The position numbers and the translations under genes are program-made. 64,000 nucleotides of DNA from positions 1 to 64,000 of the forward strand of contig JAMKCH010007228.1 of NCBI GenBank assembly GCA_023653785.1, read 5' to 3'. The DNA is from Ophioderma brevispina. Lineage: Eukaryota > Echinodermata > Ophiuroidea > Amphilepidida > Ophiodermatidae. The notes below the pieces were generated by a model, which saw only the letters and a program-made list of their open reading frames with translations, made no database searches and was not told the origin of the DNA. Position 1 is the stretch's first letter; each line of letters starts with the position of its first letter. This document shows, piece after piece, positions 58,474 through 64,000 of the stretch.

Positions 58474-58658
58474 TAAAGAGAACGAGGAGATTTCCAGATA
58501 GAAGCGCCCCCAATTTTTTTTCGACCCGGTTTTTTTGCATATTTTGGGAATGCTTTCCAATGGATTGATCACACCTGAAGTGATAAGCCGAATACGCCGT
58601 CTTTATGTAATAAGATGATGAGTTTAAGTACTTTCTGTCGTGCACGACAGAAAGTCAA
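58474..58658. repeat. Dispersed repeat shared with 11,080-11,267
   Basis: AGAACGAGGAGATTT, GAAGCGCCCCCAA, GACCCGGTTTTTTT, AATGCTTTCCAAT, and a terminal perfect palindrome centred on CTGTCGTGCACGACAG (58,635-58,650) with CTTT and AAAG extensions. Inserted inside the 250-bp array. Confidence 0.82.
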
Positions 58659-60052
58659 AGCACAGTGTTTCTATGGACATTACGATAGTCAGGCCAGGTA
58701 AAAACAAGATTTGTGGTTTCTTTTTCTTGTTTTCCAATAAACCTTTGAAACTTCTTGGTAGGTGGTCTACATTACAATCGATCCAGTGCAAATTGATGAG
58801 AAATTTGTATCCCTCAAAAATCCCTCCATCAACTATAAACCTATCTAACTATATTTTACTTCGTTAAAATGCTAATCATACCTTAATTTAAGTGAACCAC
58901 TTATAAATTTCATTCAAGTTTTTCTATCAAATGTAATGGGGAAAATGTGTTTTTGGAAAGTAAATATTGTAAGAGTTCTGCTCCACTCCCCACCCACCCC
59001 CCCCCCCCCTCCCCCCCGGGACAGCTTATATACAAACTACTCTGCATGCCACTTTTATTTTTAATTCAACAAACTTACCCATCAACTATATTTTTACTTT
59101 TTCAAAACTGTTGATATACCTATAAACAGTATTTCACATTGTTTCCATCAAATTTGCAGGGAAAATGTTTTTTGGAAATCAGACATACTATACCCCCCCA
59201 TCCGCACACCCGCCCGCCAGACAGCTTGATACACAAACTCTCTGTGAACACTTTATGCTTAATATTCAAACCAAACTTAACCCTCAACTAAATTTTCTAA
59301 TTAAAAATTCTCAGACCTATAGCCATATAAAGTGAACCCATTCAGAAATTTCAAATTGTTTTTTATATCAATATCATAAGAAAATGTTTTTGGAAGCAAA
59401 GCTGCAAGGTTCTGCGCACAACCCCCTTCCCTGCAGCACAAGCCCTGCATCCCCCCCTGCGCCGCTATACTGGAGTTTGGTTTGAAGTTTAACTCACCTG
59501 AAAAGTTAGGGGAAGTGGCGGGCCTCTAAGAATTTGGGCTTTAAGGCCTTAATGCGCCTTTTTTATAATACCTCGAGACATTACTTTCAACACATTGCTA
59601 CTGAGTGTTTCACCACATTGACCAGTTGAATTTCATCTCGGCTGACTTGATGGTGAAATTTGGAGGTAAACTTCACTAGCTATTTTGATTATATCTGAGC
59701 CTTCATAATTCAGCCCCTGGAACAAGTATGTATAAATCCATCTATTAATCACAGCTTGCACTCATCATCCTAGGCTTAGCTCACTGATCACTGCTCCATC
59801 AACTGACCGTGAAAGGATTTACTGTTGATAATAATAGCTTGGACATTGCTACATCAATATGGCATTGGAAGTTTGGATAATCTTACTGTGTTGTGCTACT
59901 TACTATAACCATTCAACTGAAAACACTGTGAAGCCGTTGCCACCATTTGTGATACCACTTTCAACCATCATAAATCATCCCAATAAACCAAGCAAATATA
60001 GTAGCCTTGCTATACTATCAATGGTACTAGCACACATCAAATAAACCTCTGT

Positions 60053-60720
60053 GTTTATGGTGACATTCACCCTCACCCCGGCCCACTCAGAAAGCTATCT
60101 ACTCAAGATAAAACCAAATCATCAGAGACGAACCCGATACTCACCTGTTCCGCTTTTGAAGAAATAACAATATCAAAGGACTCAAATTTATATTTCATTG
60201 AACATTACCTCTCTGTCTGCAAGATAGATTGATTTACTCTCATGATAGAATGTACAACCTGACGTTTTAGCCGATGGAGACAAAGCTAAATTCTTTATTT
60301 GTTCCACAAGTTAAACATCCCGAACTATGATCTGTATAGAAGGGAACCGAAGCCGCCATGGCGGAGGTGTTCAGTGTATATACGATCAACACTGTCAATC
60401 ACACTTTTGTTAGATCCCCTTTGCCCAGCCTGCATCTGAGAACACTGGGGGGGTTTAAAATATCCCTGCCTAGCACAAGACCATAGTTTTCGGTGCAATA
60501 TACAGATCACAGAATTCGAGGGTGATTTCTGTGGTAACCTTCCAAAATACATTGCACAGTATTGTTAAATATAAATCAAGGTAGACAAGATCAAATGTAA
60601 AATAATCTGTAATGGGTGATATGAACAATCTGCTCTGACGACGGATACAACACACTGGAGAAATCTTGATAAACATGGAATATTTCAAATGCACAGATGG
60701 TAACTAACCACTAGAATAAC
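60053..60720 (+). pseudogene. LINE endonuclease region
   Basis: Begins YGDIHPHPGP, the leader word that precedes the endonuclease in many L2/CR1-type proteins. It continues with TINTVNHTFV (60,385-60,415) and IQITEFEGDF with NLPKYI (60,500-60,553), which fit the GGVA.YV and YR.P.S...F...L pattern of apurinic-like endonucleases in frame-shifted pieces. The catalytic residues cannot be checked reliably. Confidence 0.6.
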
Positions 60721-61499
60721 AAAAGAGGTATTGTCGTGCAATTGAACCATATTTTTACAAACATCCTTGTATGTATTCTCAAATTGAGTTGTCTCATTGT
60801 GCACTTTAAGTGACCATTCTTTGGTTTACACACTGCCAGAAAGTGCATCAACTTAAAAGTAAGCACTTTTCTCGAGGCAATACTTACCGTAAGTTTGAAC
60901 CAATGCAGCTTTTATTGAAGTCTTACAAAACAGATGGACGTTTTCTGTAACTGAGGTTAGCTCACCTGAAGATGCATGGGAGGCTTTCATTAACATCTTG
61001 ATACCCATTTGTAACACATCTCCAATGAAAAAAATTCAGAGTAACTGATCACACCGCAGTGGAATCAATGAAAGTACCTGGAACTTAGACGTGTATGCCA
61101 AAGATCAGGCGCATCTGAAAAGAGTAGACACCTGAAGTTGGACCAAGCTAAAGCTCTGATAAATAAGCTCATTATCTTGATGTTAGCTCAAATCTCAGCA
61201 TATAAACCAGTCAATTCGGGATTCCAAAAATGATCCATGTGGGCTGTGGAAAACCCTGAAACCTCTGTTTTACCTGGCACAAATCAAAAACAATATCGTC
61301 TCTAGAAACAGAAAAAGGTACAGTCACAAGTACACGTAATAAGCCAATGCTGTCAATAATTTTTTGCTACTGTTGGTCAAAATTTTGGCCAGCAAATTTG
61401 AAAGTAGTACATCTACTGCTTATGTCATCTGATGGTAAACCCACTTCCTCGTATTTTAATTCACTGAAATTACTGAGAGCCAGGTTTTCCAAACTCCTC

Positions 61500-61977
61500 A
61501 AAACCTAGATATCAATAAAGCAACAGGGCTCGACAATATTAGCTCAAAATTATTGAAGCAGGTTCTGTCCCTTTGACGGCACCACTGCGTATATCTTTAT
61601 TTAGTTTTATTAACAGGGATAGTTCCTTCCAAATGGAACATAAGTAGACTTACTCCCCTTACAAAAGACGGTCCTAGAACATCAGTAGGTAACTACCGTC
61701 CCATATTAGTTATACCTGTGGTAATGAAGCGGCTTGAAATATCGTTCATTGACCAGCTCAGGAACCTGTGATAACAATGATATTTTGTCAAATGAGCTTC
61801 GGGCTTCAACCTAAACATTCTACACTACATCCTTCTTGAAGTGTCCGACTACATTCTAAACATATCAATGATGGCCATCTCCTCGGAGCGTGGTTTTTTG
61901 GACCTCAATAAGGGGCGTTGATGTTTACTGTTTGCATCCGATTACTTATTGAAAAGTTACTTGTGGCTGGATTTTGT
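61500..61977 (+). pseudogene. LINE reverse transcriptase, first half
   Basis: NKATGLDNISSKLLKQ (61,518-61,562), then a frame-shifted P..WK region, NYRP-type words near 61,692, SGFQPKHST-like sequence near 61,800, and a degraded FLDL.KA.D region near 61,905. This order (K..G.D.I....LK / NYRPIS / Q.GFR..HST / DL.KAFD) is diagnostic of non-LTR RTs. Confidence 0.85.
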
Positions 61978-63205
61978 CCCCGCCGAACGATTCGGACGGG
62001 ACTATGAATGACAGCGTCCTTCGTCCGTCCGTTCGTCGTCCGTCCGTCCGTCACTCACGTCCGTCCTTGACAAAAAAATGTTAACCCATGTTGTAAACGA
62101 TTTATCTGGAGTTCCGTACAGGGCGACATTATGTAACTGTGGAAAGAATTGGGTTGATGAGTTCTCGACCTGATTAGATTGTTGCCGTAAATATGCTAAG
62201 TAAGTATCTACATTTGCATAATTTATGAGACTGTTCTTTGCAAGCCTGTGTACAGTTTTCTGGAGTTCTATAAGGCTTATAATGAGTAACGTGGTGGAGG
62301 AGTCGGGCCTGAAGAGTTCTCTTTGACTGATTGATTTTGGGCGTATTTCGGACAAATTGAGTATGCAAATGAGCTACTTAATATGGCAAAAATCATCGTA
62401 TTGCTATATTTTGAAAACGTATCATCGGATGCTCAAAATTCTGTGCTGCATGAAAGCCAATCATGAGGCACAATCTTTTTTGCAATTGAAGTAGTGAGTA
62501 TTGTGGCTTAGGTATGCAAATGAGCTAATTAAATCTCATAATTGCTGGTATCTCTGACATGGTACATCGTATAGGCGAAAATTCCTTCGCTACATGAACT
62601 ACTATGGCTATAGGGATGGGTGGGGTGTTGGGGAGGGGGGGTTGTGTTTGCGGGGTGTTGGGGAGGGGTTGGGTGTTCCATGTGTTGGGGAGGGGTGGAG
62701 TGTTGCGGGGTTTTTGGGGAGGGATGGGGTGTTGCGGGGTGTTGTGGAGGGGAATGGGGGTTTCGGGTTGTTGGGGCAAGGGAGGTGTGTGTATCGGGTA
62801 GTTGGGTTGGGTGTTATGGAAGGGGGTGTGGGTGTTGCGGGGGGTGTTGGGGATGAGGGTGGGGTGTTGCGGGGTTTTGGGGCGGGGGTGTTGTGTGTGG
62901 GGTTGTTGGGAGGGGGGGTGGTTGTTACATGGTGTTGGTGTAGGGGTTGGAGTTGTTGTCTGGTTTTGGGGAGGGATGAGGGTGTTGCGGGGCTGTTGGG
63001 CGGGGAATGGTGTGTTGCGGGGTGTTGTGGAAGGGAGGTTGTTTTACAGGAGTATTGGGTTGGGGTGTTTATGGGGGTGGGGTGTTTGCGGGGGGTGTTG
63101 GGGATTAGGGGTGGAGTGTTGCGGGGTATTGGTGAGGGGGGTGTTGAATTTGTGCATACATTGCATGTTATGATCGCAACTTTTCGTGCGGACATATTTT
63201 AATGC
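61978..63205. other. Insertion splitting the LINE
   Basis: Foreign DNA between LLVAG and SSLI-type RT sequence. It starts near CCCCGCCGAACGATTCGG, contains a GTCCGTCC tetranucleotide tract (62,019-62,062), two similar TATGCAAATGAGCTA blocks (62,360 and 62,512) and the G-rich minisatellite. No matching terminal repeats or target-site duplication were found, so the type of insertion is unknown. Confidence 0.65.
62610..63145. repeat. G-rich strand-asymmetric minisatellite
   Basis: Units near GGGGTGTTGCGGGGTGTTGG repeat irregularly for over 500 bp with almost no C on the plus strand. Runs of four or more G are regularly spaced, so G-quadruplex formation is plausible. The open frames on both strands (about 200 codons, Gly/Val-rich one way and Pro/Thr-rich the other) are by-products of the missing stop codons. 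Confidence 0.9.
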
Positions 63206-63214
63206 ATGCGTCAA

Positions 63215-63980
63215 ATCAAGTTCGCCTTAGTTAGGTCTGGAGCTTGACGGTTCAAGTCTTATCTAGCAGAAAGAAACAATAACTAAAATAGGAATCATTC
63301 TCATAATGGCACATGTAAAATTTTGGTGTTCCACAGGGTCAATCTTTGGCCCGCTTCTATCACGTGTGTACATTAATAGCCTACCTACCTGTGTCTCAAT
63401 TGCAGATCATTTATATGTCTGGATGACCTGCGGTTTTTTGTGCAGGAATACTTTAAGAATCACTATCAACCTTAAACGTGACTTAATACAATTGCAACGT
63501 GGCTAGAAGAGAGTAAATTGACCCTGAATTGCCTCCAAAACAAAAGCTATGCTCTTTGGAACACACAGGAAAATCAGGAAGCAAAATCTGGCTTATGCAT
63601 AGAAATTACTCCCATTAGAAACAGTGCCAGTTGTAAGTATTTAGGTCTTCATTTTGATCCAAATTTAAACCTGGAATTGTCATATTAACCATGTAACAAC
63701 CTACTGTAGCAAAATATATTGGGTCTTTTTACAGAAGTTAGAAAATATTCCCACACCTGAAAGTCTCATTACTTATCTCACAAATCCCTCATATTCCAAG
63801 TCTTGATTATTGTTGATATGTTTGGGGGATTGCAGGATCTTGAGTGATCGGATTGAGCGCCTACAGATTCGATCAGCAAACAAAGCTATTCTTAGGTTCC
63901 TGTCAAAACAAGCTCCAATTACCTTCGCCTTAAAATGGGCTGGAACCTTTGCACAGCGCAGGACTATCACCTAAGTGTGT
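63215..63980 (+). pseudogene. LINE reverse transcriptase, second half
   Basis: VPQGQSLA-like and GSIFGPLL sequence (63,330-63,360), a box decayed to CLDD followed by LRFFV (63,416-63,441) where YADD is expected, KAMLFGTHRK (63,543-63,572), then WVFLQKLEN and a final SDRIERLQIRSANKAILRF (63,844-63,900). Frame-shifted. The element continues past the window end. Confidence 0.82.
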
Positions 63981-64000
63981 CTGTTTACAAATGTCTGGTA

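Larger units (their letters stand above)
56345..59475. repeat. About 250-bp tandem repeat family, about seven diverged units
   Basis: Units carry, in order, TATCAAATTTGCAGGGAAAA, TGTTTTTGGAAAG, a GCGCTTCGCC-type GC patch with C runs, GACAGCTTGATATACAAACT, ACTTTATG, AATTCAACAAACTTAA and AAAGTGAACCACTTA. Starts are near 56,345, 57,585, 57,785, 58,045, 58,915, 59,145 and 59,365. The array is interrupted by the AGGTCA array, a hAT-like MITE and a dispersed repeat. Short open frames inside are repeat artefacts. Confidence 0.8.
59850..64000 (+). mobile_element. LINE (L2/CR1-like), family B, interrupted
   Basis: A non-LTR retrotransposon runs to the window edge: an N-terminal segment with YGDIHPHPGP (60,053-60,085), an endonuclease region, a reverse transcriptase start (61,540-61,975), a 1.2-kb interruption, and the RT continuation (63,215-63,980). 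Stops and indels are frequent, so it is not active. The antisense fragment at 36,590-37,056 belongs to a similar RT type. Confidence 0.85.

Noticed and set aside
58038..58568. 176-codon open frame
   Set aside because: It crosses a repeat unit, a hAT-like MITE and another repeat; it is a chance fusion of unrelated pieces.
62594..63202. About 200-codon open frames on both strands (Gly/Val-rich plus, Pro/Thr-rich minus)
   Set aside because: They come from the C-poor minisatellite, where stop codons are rare in every frame; no start context, conserved motif or codon pattern supports a protein.

Overview
This is eukaryotic, animal nuclear DNA: AT-rich introns with GT-AG splice sites and a very dense load of transposon remnants. 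Nothing in it is bacterial, and there is no rRNA gene or CRISPR array. The repeat mix (DIRS with tyrosine recombinase, Ty3/Gypsy, several LINE types, TTAA-flanked and hAT-like MITEs) and the style of the one host gene suggest a marine invertebrate, possibly an ambulacrarian (echinoderm or hemichordate). That placement is a guess from repeat style and was not tested.

Host gene: one plus-strand gene runs through the middle of the window, from 14,624 to about 53,510. I recognise it as CFAP54 (cilia- and flagella-associated protein 54), an axonemal central-apparatus protein. Up to about twenty exons can be placed, spread over 39 kb. The very N-terminal exon(s) and the large C-terminal part are not visible and probably lie outside. 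Nearly every splice site is intact, yet many exons carry one- or two-base frame errors, often in homopolymers or dinucleotides. Together with the indel-rich tandem copies elsewhere, this looks more like an unpolished long-read assembly than a pseudogene.

Layout. 1-4,430: three noisy tandem copies of a 1.5-kb satellite. 4,431-14,600: no gene recognised; a terminal-inverted-repeat element with a nested TTAA MITE, other foldbacks and a LINE tail. 14,624-25,839: the first CFAP54 exons, with MITEs, a SINE-like repeat and a LINE 3' end in the introns. 26,085-35,355: a LINE 3' end, then a DIRS retrotransposon (inverted terminal repeats, RT with VMDD box, RNase H, tyrosine recombinase) inside a CFAP54 intron. 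Its 3' half, plus the neighbouring CFAP54 exon, is present twice in tandem. 35,000-44,100: more CFAP54 exons among foldback elements and an antisense LINE RT fragment. 45,200-49,520: a tRNA-like SINE and a 5'-truncated, heavily decayed Ty3/Gypsy element. 50,294-53,510: the last recognisable CFAP54 exons, including a fibronectin-III-like segment. 54,000-59,480: two interleaved tandem-repeat families, one rich in AGGTCA motifs, with a clean hAT-type MITE inserted. 59,850-64,000: a near-complete but broken LINE (endonuclease and RT), split by about 1.2 kb of foreign DNA that includes a strongly strand-asymmetric G-rich minisatellite.

The window is best read as one ciliary gene whose introns have been filled by successive, often nested, transposon insertions. 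No clearly new multi-gene system is visible. The most unusual items are the tandem duplication joining half a DIRS element to a host exon, three different TTAA-flanked MITE families with AGG-starting termini, an in-phase extra 35-codon exon candidate in CFAP54, and the AGGTCA repeat array.
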